Positions 25,918-34,886 of a stretch of DNA of 64,000 bases are shown in pieces. This stretch comes from Ralstonia thomasii. GTDB lineage: Bacteria > Pseudomonadota > Gammaproteobacteria > Burkholderiales > Burkholderiaceae. The notes under the pieces are model-generated. The model searched no databases. It was not told the origin of the DNA and saw only the letters and a list, made by a program, of their open reading frames with translations. The position numbers and the translations under genes were made by a program. The stretch lies in NCBI RefSeq assembly GCF_958405895.1, contig NZ_CATZAR010000020.1, one strand, 5' to 3'. Each line of letters opens with the position of its first letter. The first letter of the stretch is position 1.

Positions 25918-26199
25918 TTACTTGGTCAGGATCAGCTTGCCGAAGCGCGTCACGCGCAGCGTGTAGATCGCGCCGTTGTGGCGGATGGCTACGGCGTTCT
26001 GACCGGCAAAGAGTTGTTCGGACGCCATCACGCGCGTGTCGCTGATGGTGGCGGCGGCATCCGAAGCGGCGTCGGATGCTGTCGACGCAGACGACGTTGC
26101 GGGCGCGGCATCCAGGCCGGCGGGGCGCTTGCGCGCCACGATGACGTGGCGGCGACGGGTCACAGTACGTCCTGCGTCTTGGTGTTCGGCAGCATTCAT
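25918..26199 (-). CDS. hemP: Hemin uptake protein HemP
   Basis: A 93-residue protein whose C-terminal part (SEQLFAGQNAVAIRHNGAIYTLRVTRFGKLILTK) is the HemP domain, with the invariant GKLILTK end. HemP/HmuP proteins help express heme uptake receptors; in Burkholderia and Bradyrhizobium relatives they act as co-activators. The N-terminal half is a basic, Ala/Ser/Asp-rich extension. Start ATG 26199 (MNAAEHQ) has a CCAGGAC site upstream; the longer frame from 26226 lacks one. A Fur-box-like site lies about 85 bases upstream. No heme receptor gene is in the window. Confidence 0.85.
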   Translation of the reverse strand: MNAAEHQDAGRTVTRRRHVIVARKRPAGLDAAPATSSASTASDAASDAAATISDTRVMASEQLFAGQNAVAIRHNGAIYTLRVTRFGKLILTK

Positions 26200-26273
26200 G
26201 GCGATGTCCTGGCGGGCGGGAAACATGGGCTGAGGTGTTGGCTGGCAGAGTGCCTCCAGCGAATGCCAGGTAG

Positions 26274-26300
26274 ATTAAATGAGAATAGTTATCATTACAA
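26274..26300 (-). promoter_or_regulatory. hemP promoter region with Fur-box-like site
   Basis: Bases 26281-26299 match 13 of 19 positions of the classical Fur consensus (GATAATGATAATCATTATC). On the - strand TTGTAA (26300-26295) and TTTAAT (26279-26274) could be -35 and -10 elements flanking it, 15 bases apart. Iron-Fur would block this promoter when iron is plentiful. Confidence 0.65.
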
Positions 26301-26331
26301 GTGTGATCTGACGACGTGCAGGTTCGGCCCG

Positions 26332-26360
26332 AAAAACAAAACCGGGCGCGTAGCCCGGTT
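26332..26360 (-). terminator. Terminator after exbD
   Basis: On the - strand AACCGGGC/GCCCGGTT (26360-26353 with 26347-26340) runs into TTTGTTTTT. It separates the tonB-exbB-exbD unit from hemP. Confidence 0.85.
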
Positions 26361-26446
26361 GCGTGGAGGTGCTGTGAGTCTGGATGCGCTGGTGCGAAAA
26401 AAACCGTACGAGAACGGGCGACCAGGGCTACGAGGTGTGTGGGGCG

Positions 26447-26857
<411 letters not shown>

Positions 26858-26866
26858 GGTCTCTCC

Positions 26867-27595
26867 TTACTGCTGCTTGACCGCAGTTAGGCGCACGCCG
26901 GCGTCATCACGCGAGGCGCCTGGGCGCAGACGCGCGCCCGTCACGAAATAGGCGTGCAGGTCGTGCGCGAACCGGTTGAGCTTGGCGATGATGGCCTTGT
27001 TGCCGCGCGTGAGCGCGTTGTAGCCCAGCACCGCCGGAATGGCCACGGCCAGACCGAAGGCCGTCATGATGAGCGACTCACCCACGGGGCCGGCGACTTT
27101 GTCGATGGTGGGCACGCCGACGGCGCCGATCCCGAGCAGGGCGTGATAGATGCCCCACACCGTGCCGAACAGACCGACGAACGGTGCGGTCGAGCCGACC
27201 GATGCCAGCACGGCTAGGCCCGATTGCATTTGCCCCACGGCCTCATCGATGGCGCTCTTGAGCGAGCGCGTGATCCAGTCGGAGATGTCCATCACATCAT
27301 GCAACTGCGGCTGGCTGGCGCGGTGGTGCTGCGCGGCTTCCCGGCCCGTTTGCGCGAGCGCGTGGAACGGGTTGTCCTTGGGCGAGCCGAGCGTCTGTAT
27401 GGCGTGATCGAAATCGTCCGAGTGCCAGAAACGCTTTTCAGCGCCTTGTGCCATCGACTTCAGACGCACGATGTCCCACGCCTTGGTGAAGATGACGATC
27501 CACGAGGCGAGCGACATGATGAGCAGCAGAATCGCCGTGGCGCGGGTGACGATATCGCCTTGGGTCCAGAGGTGGGAAAGGCCGAGTTCCTGCAT
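26867..27595 (-). CDS. exbB: ExbB, MotA/TolQ-type proton channel protein
   Basis: A 242-residue protein with three membrane spans and the MotA/TolQ/ExbB core (SVGSTAPFVGLFGTVWGIYHAL, then GESLIMTAFGLAVAIPAVLGYN). It forms the pentameric channel around ExbD in the TonB motor. Start ATG 27595 follows an AGGACA site. exbD starts 9 bases after its stop codon and tonB ends 49 bases upstream, indicating one operon. Confidence 0.95.
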   Translation of the reverse strand: MQELGLSHLWTQGDIVTRATAILLLIMSLASWIVIFTKAWDIVRLKSMAQGAEKRFWHSDDFDHAIQTLGSPKDNPFHALAQTGREAAQHHRASQPQLHDVMDISDWITRSLKSAIDEAVGQMQSGLAVLASVGSTAPFVGLFGTVWGIYHALLGIGAVGVPTIDKVAGPVGESLIMTAFGLAVAIPAVLGYNALTRGNKAIIAKLNRFAHDLHAYFVTGARLRPGASRDDAGVRLTAVKQQ

Positions 27596-27644
27596 GATGA
27601 ATGTCCTGAATTGAGCGAGAGGCTAAGCGAGAGGCGGAATCGAA

Positions 27645-28301
27645 TTAGTTATCGAGCTTGAAGACGAACGGCTTGCTGGCCACCACGGGCACGGCGCGGC
27701 CGTTCTGCTTGTAGGGGCTGCACTTGATGGCACGCGCGGCATCGGTGGCGGCGCGGTCCAGGCGAGGCGAGCCGGACGACGACGTGACCGCAACATTGGT
27801 GACCTCACCGGCCGTGCCGATGGAAATCTTGACCATGGCGCGGCCTTCCTCGCCCATTTTCTGCGACATGCTGGGATAGACGAGCGGCGGCTCGCTGCAC
27901 TGGATGTCGTTGATGCCGACGCTGATCGGACCGGACGAAACGGGGGCCGGCGCGGGCGCTTGTTCAGGGGCCGGTGCCGGCGGCGCGGGCGGTGCGGCGG
28001 GCACCACGGGGGCGTTGTCCGATGGCGGGAGCGTGGGCGTCGGCATCGGCGTGGGCTTGGGTTGCGCGACCGGCCTGACGATGTTGACAGGCTTGGGCGC
28101 CTCTTGCTTGACCGGCTGCTGCTTGGGCGGCTCCGGCTGCCTGATCGGCTGAGGCGCGGCCGGAATGATGTGCGCCTGGATTTCCAGCGGTTCTTCGACA
28201 GTCGGGCGCGGTGCGATCAGGCCAAGGTGAATCAGCATCAGCACGCCCGCGTGCATCAACAGCACGACCACGAGAATCTTGAGAGTACGAGGGTGAATCA
28301 T
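27645..28301 (-). CDS. tonB: TonB energy-coupling protein
   Basis: A 218-residue protein. The N-terminal membrane anchor is LKILVVVLLMHAGVLMLIHL, with the His of the anchor conserved in TonB. A long Pro-rich periplasmic spacer with Lys-Pro and Glu-Pro runs follows, then a C-terminal TonB domain (PPLVYPSMSQKMGEEGRAMV ... VASSSGSPRLDRAA-type). It opens outer-membrane siderophore and heme receptors. ATG 28301 is chosen because the anchor then begins near residue 8; the frame extends to 28361 without sense. The leader between the promoter and this start is about 260 bases. Confidence 0.93.
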   Translation of the reverse strand: MIHPRTLKILVVVLLMHAGVLMLIHLGLIAPRPTVEEPLEIQAHIIPAAPQPIRQPEPPKQQPVKQEAPKPVNIVRPVAQPKPTPMPTPTLPPSDNAPVVPAAPPAPPAPAPEQAPAPAPVSSGPISVGINDIQCSEPPLVYPSMSQKMGEEGRAMVKISIGTAGEVTNVAVTSSSGSPRLDRAATDAARAIKCSPYKQNGRAVPVVASKPFVFKLDN

Positions 28302-28377
28302 CAACGACCGGGAATCGAAAGCAGAAAAAGGAATGCGATGCGATGGTGGTGGGATGACCAACGAAAGCGGCGCAGCG

Positions 28378-28443
28378 TCAGCGCTTGCCGAAGACGATCA
28401 GTGAAATCCCAATGCTGATGAGCAGACTCAGGAGCAATTCCAT
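28378..28443 (-). CDS. Possible 21-residue membrane micro-protein in the tonB leader
   Basis: Between the tonB promoter and tonB, ATG 28443 opens a 21-codon frame. It is nearly one membrane helix (MELLLSLLISIGISLIVFG) ending Lys-Arg. Its upstream bases (AGGCGCC) are only a weak ribosome binding site. It could be a leader peptide or a small protein made with TonB; chance cannot be excluded. Confidence 0.35.
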   Translation of the reverse strand: MELLLSLLISIGISLIVFGKR

Positions 28444-28565
28444 GGCGCCTAGCGTTGAAGCCGGCGGGGTCGCCGCCAGCGTGATAGGTATTGTAGGCCC
28501 GCAACTGCAACAGTGTTGCGACAACCGAGCACGGTTAGCGTTCAGCCTATTGTGTCGATAGGTGA

Positions 28566-28594
28566 AGTATAAACGATAATGATTCCTATTTGCA
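28566..28594 (-). promoter_or_regulatory. tonB promoter with Fur box
   Basis: On the - strand a near-perfect -10 TATACT (28571-28566) lies 17 bases from TGCAAA (28594-28589). Bases 28593-28575 match the 19-bp Fur consensus at 14 positions, including ten in a row (AATCATTATC). The site covers the -35 and spacer, so Fur would block polymerase. This fits iron-repressed tonB-exbBD expression. Confidence 0.75.
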
Positions 28595-28816
28595 TGAAAA
28601 TTGCCTGTCTTTCGTGGGGTACAAATCACGTCCAGACGACTGATGGCATGAAACTGCCTGTGCAGGCGGTTGGCGATTCCGGGCGCGGTTGGCTCGCAAC
28701 TTGCAAAGACACGGGTCCTCCCGGGGTACGCTGTGTGCGCAAACGCGCTAGGATGAAAAGCATTCAAACACGGTGACCGGCCGGCCAACCGTGAAACGGG
28801 GAAGAAGGGGGCGACC

Positions 28817-31138
28817 ATGGATGAAGCCAACCTCAACATGGACGACGCTGACGACGATGGCACGTTCGTCCCCACGGGCGGCAGGCAGCCGCAGGCGCTG
28901 CTGTTGTCCTCGCTCGATTCCATGTGCGCACAGTTTGCGTTGCGCACGGTCTGCACGATGGGACTGCGCTTCAACCTGCGCACCAATATCAACGACATCC
29001 TCACCGTTTGCGCGCCGGAGCTGATCTGGCCCGTCACGGTCATCCAGCGCCTGCAGCGCTTTTTGTCTGCGCGCTGCGCCGACATGCCGGGCTGGCGCGC
29101 GGTCGGCAAGCTTGACCTGCCCACCTTCATGGACCGCCACGGCCAGTGGAGCAGCGCCTTCGATGAAAGCTCGCTGTTCTATTACCTGGACGAGTACGTC
29201 AAGCATCACGCCAAGGACATGTTCACGGTGTTCGGCGCGTCGTGCGATGCGCTGGGCGAGCGGCTCGCCAGCGAGCGTGTCCTGCTGGTCGGCAACATCG
29301 ACATGCTGGCCCGCGTGCTCGGCCTGCCACCACACGAACGCGCGCTGCTGCTGTTTGCTTCCCTGGTGAAGTACAAGCGCGACCTGCGCGCGGTGATGGT
29401 CGACTGCAAGGTCGCGCACAGCCAGGAAGCGTTCCAGTTGCTCGCGAGCCTGGCGGGAGCCAGCACGGCCGAAGTTGCTGCGTCATTGCGGCCAGGTTCG
29501 CGGCTGGAGACGCTGGGGCTGATCGAGCCGCCGCTGCCCGAAAACAGCGTCACCGACCTGGGCGATCTGATGCGTATCTCCGACCGCCTCCTGCACGTGC
29601 TGCTGGGCGACTACGCCTGCGAGGCCGACATGATGGCCGTCTTCACGCGCCCCGCGCCGTCGACCACGCTGTCGCAGTCCGACTATCCGCATGTGGAAAC
29701 CGATGCGCGCTACCTCACGGCGCTGTTGGAGAACGCCTCGCAGCAGCGCGCGGCCGGCGTGAACATCCTGCTGTATGGCGCGCCTGGCACTGGTAAGACG
29801 GAACTGGCCCGCGTGCTGGCGCGCGACGCTGGTTGCGAACTGTACGAGGTGGATTGCCTCGACAAGGACGGCAACAGCCTCACGGGCAAAGACCGCTATC
29901 GCTCGCTGCAGGTGTCGCAGGCGTTCCTGCGCGGGCGGCCCGGCGCGGTGCTGCTGTTCGACGAGGTGGAGGACGTCTTCCCCGGCCCGACGCGCGAGCT
30001 GATGAGCCTCTTCGGCCATGAGGAGCCGCGTGGCTCCGTCAACGGCAAGGCGTGGGTGAACCAGACGCTGGAGCAGAACCCGGTGCCGGTGATCTGGGTG
30101 TCGAATTCCATTCGTCAGATTGACCCGGCGTATCTGCGCCGCTTCCAGTTCCACCTTGAGCTGAAGGTGCCTCCGCCCACGGTGCGCGAGAGCATCATCC
30201 GCAAGCATCTGGAAGGGCTGGAGGTGTCGGACGCTTTCATGGCCAAGCTGGCGGCGCGTAAGACCCTCACGCCTGCGCAGATCGATTCTGCCGCACGCTT
30301 TGCGCGCCTGACGCAGCCGGCAATGGAAGAGCCTGCCGAATCCCTGATCGAGCGTCAGCTCGACCACGCCGATCAGGCGATGGGCTTGCGACCGGAGGTG
30401 CAAGCGCACCGCGTCGTGACCGAATACAAGCTGGACTATCTGAACCTTGAGACACGGTTTTCCGTCGAGCGCATCATCGAGGCGCTGCGCGCGCGGCGAC
30501 GCGGCACATTGTGTTTCTATGGGCCGCCGGGTACGGGCAAGACGGTGCTGGCCGAGCATATCGCGGCGCAGCTCGACATGCCGTTGCTGATTCGCCGCGC
30601 GTCCGACTTGATGAGCAAGTACGTCGGCGAAACCGAGCAGCAGATCGCGGCGATGTTCTCGCGTGCCGAAGAGGAACGCGCACTGCTCTTGCTCGACGAG
30701 GCGGACAGCTTCATGCAGAGCCGCCAGGGCGCGGTGCGCAATTACGAGGTGTCGGAAGTCAACGAGATGCTGCAGGGCATGGAGCGCTTTGACGGCATCT
30801 TCATCTGCACGACCAATTTGTTTGATCGGATTGACGAGGCGGCGCTGCGGCGGTTTGCATTCAAGATCCGCTTCAAGCCGCTGGTGCGTGCGCAGCGCGA
30901 GCAGATGTTCATTGCCGAGGCGCTGGGGGGCAAGGCGGAGGCACTCAAGCCTGTCTGGCGCGAGATGTTGGCGTCTCTCGACATGCTCACGCCGGGTGAT
31001 TTTGCGGTGGTCAAGCAGCAGTCTGTGCTGCTGGGCGAGACGCTTGAACCCGAGGCCTTCCTCGCACAATTGCGGCAGGAGCATTCCATCAAGCCGGAAC
31101 TGCGCGAGCGGCGCTCCATTGGATTCACACCGCGCTGA
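28817..31138 (+). CDS. Tandem AAA+ ATPase, function unknown
   Basis: A 773-residue soluble protein with two AAA+ modules after an N-terminal helical region of about 310 residues that is not recognised. Module 1 has Walker A GAPGTGKTE (320-328) and Walker B VLLFDEVEDVF near 378. Module 2 has Walker A GPPGTGKTV (569-577) and Walker B LLLLDEADSFM near 623, with Arg-finger-like NLFDRIDEAALRRF. Double AAA+ rings of this type (COG0464-like) unfold or remodel proteins. The ribosome binding site GAAGAAGGGGGC precedes ATG 28817. It ends four bases before an FNR-type site and is flanked by iron uptake and anaerobic genes, but no client is obvious. Confidence 0.8.
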   Translation: MDEANLNMDDADDDGTFVPTGGRQPQALLLSSLDSMCAQFALRTVCTMGLRFNLRTNINDILTVCAPELIWPVTVIQRLQRFLSARCADMPGWRAVGKLDLPTFMDRHGQWSSAFDESSLFYYLDEYVKHHAKDMFTVFGASCDALGERLASERVLLVGNIDMLARVLGLPPHERALLLFASLVKYKRDLRAVMVDCKVAHSQEAFQLLASLAGASTAEVAASLRPGSRLETLGLIEPPLPENSVTDLGDLMRISDRLLHVLLGDYACEADMMAVFTRPAPSTTLSQSDYPHVETDARYLTALLENASQQRAAGVNILLYGAPGTGKTELARVLARDAGCELYEVDCLDKDGNSLTGKDRYRSLQVSQAFLRGRPGAVLLFDEVEDVFPGPTRELMSLFGHEEPRGSVNGKAWVNQTLEQNPVPVIWVSNSIRQIDPAYLRRFQFHLELKVPPPTVRESIIRKHLEGLEVSDAFMAKLAARKTLTPAQIDSAARFARLTQPAMEEPAESLIERQLDHADQAMGLRPEVQAHRVVTEYKLDYLNLETRFSVERIIEALRARRRGTLCFYGPPGTGKTVLAEHIAAQLDMPLLIRRASDLMSKYVGETEQQIAAMFSRAEEERALLLLDEADSFMQSRQGAVRNYEVSEVNEMLQGMERFDGIFICTTNLFDRIDEAALRRFAFKIRFKPLVRAQREQMFIAEALGGKAEALKPVWREMLASLDMLTPGDFAVVKQQSVLLGETLEPEAFLAQLRQEHSIKPELRERRSIGFTPR

Positions 31139-31141
31139 CGC

Positions 31142-31155
31142 TTAACGCACATCAA
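31142..31155 (+). promoter_or_regulatory. FNR/DNR-type binding site before the ubi operon
   Basis: TTAAC-GCAC-ATCAA matches the TTGAT-N4-ATCAA consensus at 8 of 10 positions, with a perfect right half. It lies about 60-70 bases before the ATG at 31214, a distance that fits activation of the membrane protein-ubiUVT run under low oxygen. Confidence 0.5.
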
Positions 31156-31213
31156 GCGCATGCAGAGGCCGCTGCGCTAACGTGGTCGGCTGGACAGATC
31201 TTCAGCCGACCCG

Positions 31214-32494
31214 ATGCCAACCGCCCCCACGCTGTTCTACGAACGCATGCCGCCTGCCGGCGTGGTGTTCGGCTGCCTGCTGCCAGTGCCGTGGGTGGGC
31301 GCGGCGGCCGGTCTTCTGCTGGCGCTGGGCCCGTCTGCGGGTTTGCCTGACCGATTTGCTCCGCTGTCGCTCGCGCTGGTTCACGCCTTGGTCGTCGGCA
31401 TGTTATTGCCGGCGATGCTTGGTGCGCTATTTCAATTGCTTCCCGTGGTGGCCGGTGTGCCTGTGCGCGGCGCGAAATGGGCGTCGCCTTGGGTTGCGCT
31501 CTCATGCGTGGCAACGGCATCTGCGCTTGCAACGGGTTTCCTGGGCGCGGACCATCGTGCGTTCGTGCTGGCTGCTTGGTTGGGTGCGCCGCTGTTGGCG
31601 GTCCCTGCTGCGTTGATCATCCTTGCTGGCATGCGCGTGGGGCAGACACGCGCAACGCATGCGACGGTGCGGACACTGCGCCGCATCGGTTGGCCCTTGT
31701 TGGTCACGCTGGCGAGCGGCGCAACGCTTGGCACGGCATTGGCTAGCGGATGGTTTGCGCCATCGCCCGTGCTGTTGAACCTGCATGTCGGTTGGGGCCT
31801 CGGCGGCTGGCTGGCAACGTTGGTCGCGGGCGTGGCGTCGACGGTGTTGCCGATGTTCTGGCAGACGCGGCGTCTACCTGAGCCTTGGCATCGGCTGATG
31901 CCGTGGTGGCTGTGGGCGCCACTGACCGTTGGCAGTCTATGCAGCGGTGTGGGTGGCGCGGTGTTCTGGCAGACATGGGGATGGCTCGCCCTGGCAGCGC
32001 TGGCGCTGGTGGGCGTGCGTGCAGTGTGCAGCGCGCGTCGCCGGCACGATCCGGGCTGGCGGTTGTGGCTGGCCGCTGCCGTCGCCTGGCTGGTCGTTGC
32101 CATGCTGGGGCTGACCGCATCCTGGCTGCCGTCAGACTGGCCCATCACGTGGGAGATCGGCGCGCTGGCCGTCGTGGGCGGTGGGGTGCTGCCTGTCAAT
32201 GCGATGCTTGGCAAGATCATCCCGTTCATGATCTGGATGCACCTGCGCAGGCGGGTGCCGCGGCATGTGCGGCTGCCGGCCATGCAAACGTTGATCGGTG
32301 AGCGGCAACAGCATTGGCATGCACGCCTGCTGCTGCTCGTATTGTTGGCGTTGTTGCTGGTGCCGCTGCATCCTGAGCGGATGGCGGTGGTCGCGGGCCT
32401 GCTGTTCGCGCTGTCGCACGTGTGGCTGGGTGCGATGCTGTGCCGGGCGCTGCTGACGTTTCGCCGTGTCTCGCGAGCGTTTGCGCCCGCTTGA
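31214..32494 (+). CDS. Polytopic membrane protein, heme-copper-oxidase subunit I-like
   Basis: A 426-residue protein with about twelve hydrophobic spans. Conserved-looking His residues sit in spans: LVHALVVGMLLPAMLGALFQ, LHVGWGLGGWLATLVAGV, and a late NAMLGKIIPFMIWMHL. Their spacing recalls heme-liganding helices of heme-copper oxidase subunit I and related NO-responsive proteins. The His-x-His motif of NnrS was not found, so NnrS is not claimed. It precedes ubiU by 45 bases and follows an FNR-type site, so it is probably made under low oxygen. Its reaction, if any, is unknown. Confidence 0.6.
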   Translation: MPTAPTLFYERMPPAGVVFGCLLPVPWVGAAAGLLLALGPSAGLPDRFAPLSLALVHALVVGMLLPAMLGALFQLLPVVAGVPVRGAKWASPWVALSCVATASALATGFLGADHRAFVLAAWLGAPLLAVPAALIILAGMRVGQTRATHATVRTLRRIGWPLLVTLASGATLGTALASGWFAPSPVLLNLHVGWGLGGWLATLVAGVASTVLPMFWQTRRLPEPWHRLMPWWLWAPLTVGSLCSGVGGAVFWQTWGWLALAALALVGVRAVCSARRRHDPGWRLWLAAAVAWLVVAMLGLTASWLPSDWPITWEIGALAVVGGGVLPVNAMLGKIIPFMIWMHLRRRVPRHVRLPAMQTLIGERQQHWHARLLLLVLLALLLVPLHPERMAVVAGLLFALSHVWLGAMLCRALLTFRRVSRAFAPA

Positions 32495-32539
32495 CGGAAC
32501 GCAAAACCACATTGGCTGACAAGTCGCAGACTGGCCGCC

Positions 32540-33556
32540 ATGACACAGAACGCTTCCCCCATTGAACTCGTGGCGCCCGCCGGCAGCCTGGCCGCGCTCA
32601 AGGCCGCGGTGGAAGCCGGGGCCGACTCCGTCTACCTCGGCTTGAAGAATGCGACCAACGCGCGCAACTTCGCCGGCCTGAACTTTACCGAGAGCGACAT
32701 CCGCGCCGGCGTCGAATTTGCGCATCGGAAAGGGCGCCAGGTGCTGTTTGCCATCAACACGTTTCCGCAGCCTGGCCGTGCCATCGAGTGGCGCATGGCA
32801 ATCGATGCTGCCTACATGCTGGGCGCCGATGCCGTGATCCTGGCCGACCCCGGGCTGATGGCCTATGCATGCGAGCGCTATCCCAACCTTCGGCTGCATC
32901 TATCCGTGCAGGGTTCGGCAACGCATGCCGATGCCATCGAGCTGATGCGTGAGCAGTTCGGCATCCACCGCGCCGTCCTGCCACGCGTGCTGACCTTGAC
33001 CGAAGTCGAACGTGTAATCCAGCAGACCTCGGCGCAGATTGAGGTGTTCGGCTTTGGCAGCCTGTGCGTGATGGCTGAAGGGCGTTGCCTGCTGTCGTCG
33101 TATGCCACGGGCGATTCTCCCAATAACAAGGGCGTGTGTTCGCCCGCGCATGCGGTGCGCTGGGTGGAGCGCGACGGCAACCTGGATGCACGCCTGAACA
33201 ACATCATGATCGACCAATACGCACCCGGCGAACCGGCTGGATATCCGACGCTGTGCAAGGGGCGCTTTCTCGTCGACGGTGAGGTCGATCACGCGCTCGA
33301 AGAACCCACGAGCCTCAATGCGCTCAGTCTGTTGCCCAGGCTGCTCGCCATGGGTGTGTCGGCGATCAAGATCGAGGGGCGCCAGCGCAGTCCGGCGTAC
33401 GTTGCGCAGGTGGTGGCCACATTGCGCGCCGCATTGGATGCTGCACAGGCGGACCCGGCGCGCTTCTCGGTCAAGCCCGATTGGCAGGCCGCACTCGTGC
33501 GCCACGCAGAAGGCGCGCACGTCACGCAAGGTGCGTTTGATCGGCCCTGGAAATAG
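32540..33556 (+). CDS. ubiU: UbiU, oxygen-independent ubiquinone hydroxylation protein
   Basis: A 338-residue U32-peptidase-family protein. Four cysteines, Cys176, Cys183, Cys200 and Cys239, have the same spacing (7, 17, 39) that I recall for the [4Fe-4S] ligands of E. coli UbiU. With UbiV it hydroxylates ubiquinone precursors without O2, using prephenate as oxygen donor. The family start ELVAPAGSLAALKAAVEAGAD is intact. It is followed directly by ubiV and ubiT. The ribosome binding site is weak. Confidence 0.93.
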   Translation: MTQNASPIELVAPAGSLAALKAAVEAGADSVYLGLKNATNARNFAGLNFTESDIRAGVEFAHRKGRQVLFAINTFPQPGRAIEWRMAIDAAYMLGADAVILADPGLMAYACERYPNLRLHLSVQGSATHADAIELMREQFGIHRAVLPRVLTLTEVERVIQQTSAQIEVFGFGSLCVMAEGRCLLSSYATGDSPNNKGVCSPAHAVRWVERDGNLDARLNNIMIDQYAPGEPAGYPTLCKGRFLVDGEVDHALEEPTSLNALSLLPRLLAMGVSAIKIEGRQRSPAYVAQVVATLRAALDAAQADPARFSVKPDWQAALVRHAEGAHVTQGAFDRPWK

Positions 33557-33566
33557 AAGGCACATC

Positions 33567-34451
33567 ATGTCCTACGAAATTTCGCTTGGTCCGCTGCTGT
33601 ACTACTGGCCGCGGCTACAGACGTTCGACTTTTACGCAGAAGTGGCCGCTAGCCCTGTCGACATCGTCTATGTGGGCGAGACGGTTTGCAGCCGCCGCCA
33701 CGAATTGCGCGCGGACGACTGGCTCGATATCGCCGCCATGCTGCGCGAGGCTGGCAAGTCGGTTGTGCTGTCGACGCGCACGCTCATCGAAACCAGTGCC
33801 GAGGCGCAGGCGTTGCGCAAGCAGTGTCAGCAGGACGTCTGGATGGTCGAAGCCGGCGAGCTTGGCGCCGTGCGGTTGCTGAACGGTCGGCCATTCGTTG
33901 CCGGGCCGCATTGCAACGCGTATCACGGCGCGACCCTGGCGTGGCTGGCTGGGCTGGGCGCGGTGCGTGCGGTCATGCCGCTGGAGATGAGCCAGGCCAC
34001 TCTGGCCGATCTGATGCGCGAGAAGCCGGCCGAGTTGGGGATCGAAGCGATGGTGTGGGGACGCTTGCCGCTGGCATTTTCCGCACGCTGCTTTACGGCG
34101 CGGCACTTTCGCCTCAACAAGGACGACTGCGGATTCCGCTGCATCGAGCATCCCGATGGCCTGGCGGTGCGCACGCGCGAAGGGCAGGAGTTTCTCGCCA
34201 TCAACGGTATCCAGACGCAATCAGGGCAATGCCTCGACATTCTCGATCAGGCGCCCGCGCTGTCTGCGCTGGGTGTGAAGGTGTTGCGTGTCAGCCCGCA
34301 ATCGCGAGGCACGCTGGACGCCGTGGCAGCACTGGATGCCCTGCGCCTGGGCCTGCCTGTGCGGGACGTGCAGCCGCCGGAGGGCATTGGGCGCTGCAAT
34401 GGCTACTGGCATGGGCAGTCCGGTATTGAATGGCTGGAGATGCCGCAATGA
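33567..34451 (+). CDS. ubiV: UbiV, oxygen-independent ubiquinone hydroxylation protein
   Basis: A 294-residue U32-family partner of UbiU. Candidate cluster ligands Cys41, Cys175, Cys188 and Cys192 reproduce the 13 and 4 spacing of the last three ligands in E. coli UbiV. UbiU and UbiV form a heterodimer carrying one [4Fe-4S] cluster each. ATG 33567 has AGAAGG upstream and lies 10 bases after ubiU. Its stop codon overlaps the ubiT start (ATGA), giving translational coupling. Confidence 0.93.
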   Translation: MSYEISLGPLLYYWPRLQTFDFYAEVAASPVDIVYVGETVCSRRHELRADDWLDIAAMLREAGKSVVLSTRTLIETSAEAQALRKQCQQDVWMVEAGELGAVRLLNGRPFVAGPHCNAYHGATLAWLAGLGAVRAVMPLEMSQATLADLMREKPAELGIEAMVWGRLPLAFSARCFTARHFRLNKDDCGFRCIEHPDGLAVRTREGQEFLAINGIQTQSGQCLDILDQAPALSALGVKVLRVSPQSRGTLDAVAALDALRLGLPVRDVQPPEGIGRCNGYWHGQSGIEWLEMPQ

Positions 34452-34873
34452 CGCGCCTGCGCCCACCCGAAGTCTTCGTTCGCATGGCGCGCAGCCTACC
34501 GGTGCCGCTCACATCGTTCCCCTTTGTGATGGGGCTCGATCTGGCCCGCCGCCTGTCTTGGCTGACGCCGCCACCGGAGTTGGACGGGCGGCGCTTTGCC
34601 ATCACCGTGGAGGACCTGGGCTTGCGCGCCTGTTTTTGCTGCCGCGGTGGAGCGTTCCACATGTTTTCTGCGTCAAGCTCCGAACCTGAGTTGGAGTTGC
34701 GTGCAGGCATGGGCGATTTCGTTGCGCTCATTCGCGGCACTGCCGACGCGGACACGCTGTTCTTCCAGCGCCGCCTCAAGATTGCGGGCGACACGGAGCT
34801 TGGGCTGATCGTCAAGAACTGGCTCGATGCGGCCGCACGCCCGGCGTGGCTTGCACGCTGGCAATCGCGGTAG
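34448..34873 (+). CDS. ubiT: UbiT, SCP2-domain accessory factor for anaerobic ubiquinone synthesis
   Basis: A 141-residue protein with an SCP2-like lipid-binding fold (GRRFAITVEDLGLRACFCCR ... GDFVALIRGTADADTLFFQRRLKIAGDTELGL split by normal spacing). It resembles UbiT/YhbT, which presents lipophilic quinone intermediates during oxygen-free synthesis and parallels aerobic UbiJ. ATG 34448 overlaps the ubiV stop. The open frame extends 18 bases upstream, but the coupled start is preferred. Confidence 0.9.
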   Translation: MTRLRPPEVFVRMARSLPVPLTSFPFVMGLDLARRLSWLTPPPELDGRRFAITVEDLGLRACFCCRGGAFHMFSASSSEPELELRAGMGDFVALIRGTADADTLFFQRRLKIAGDTELGLIVKNWLDAAARPAWLARWQSR

Positions 34874-34886
34874 GGAGAGGGGCGCC

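Noticed and set aside
29483..31084. 533-codon open frame opposite the AAA+ gene
   Set aside because: It is an antisense shadow of the AAA+ gene, whose Walker motifs show which strand is coding.
31214..32494. NnrS identity for the membrane protein
   Set aside because: The His-x-His type motif expected in an early NnrS span was not found; only general heme-copper-oxidase-like His placement is seen.
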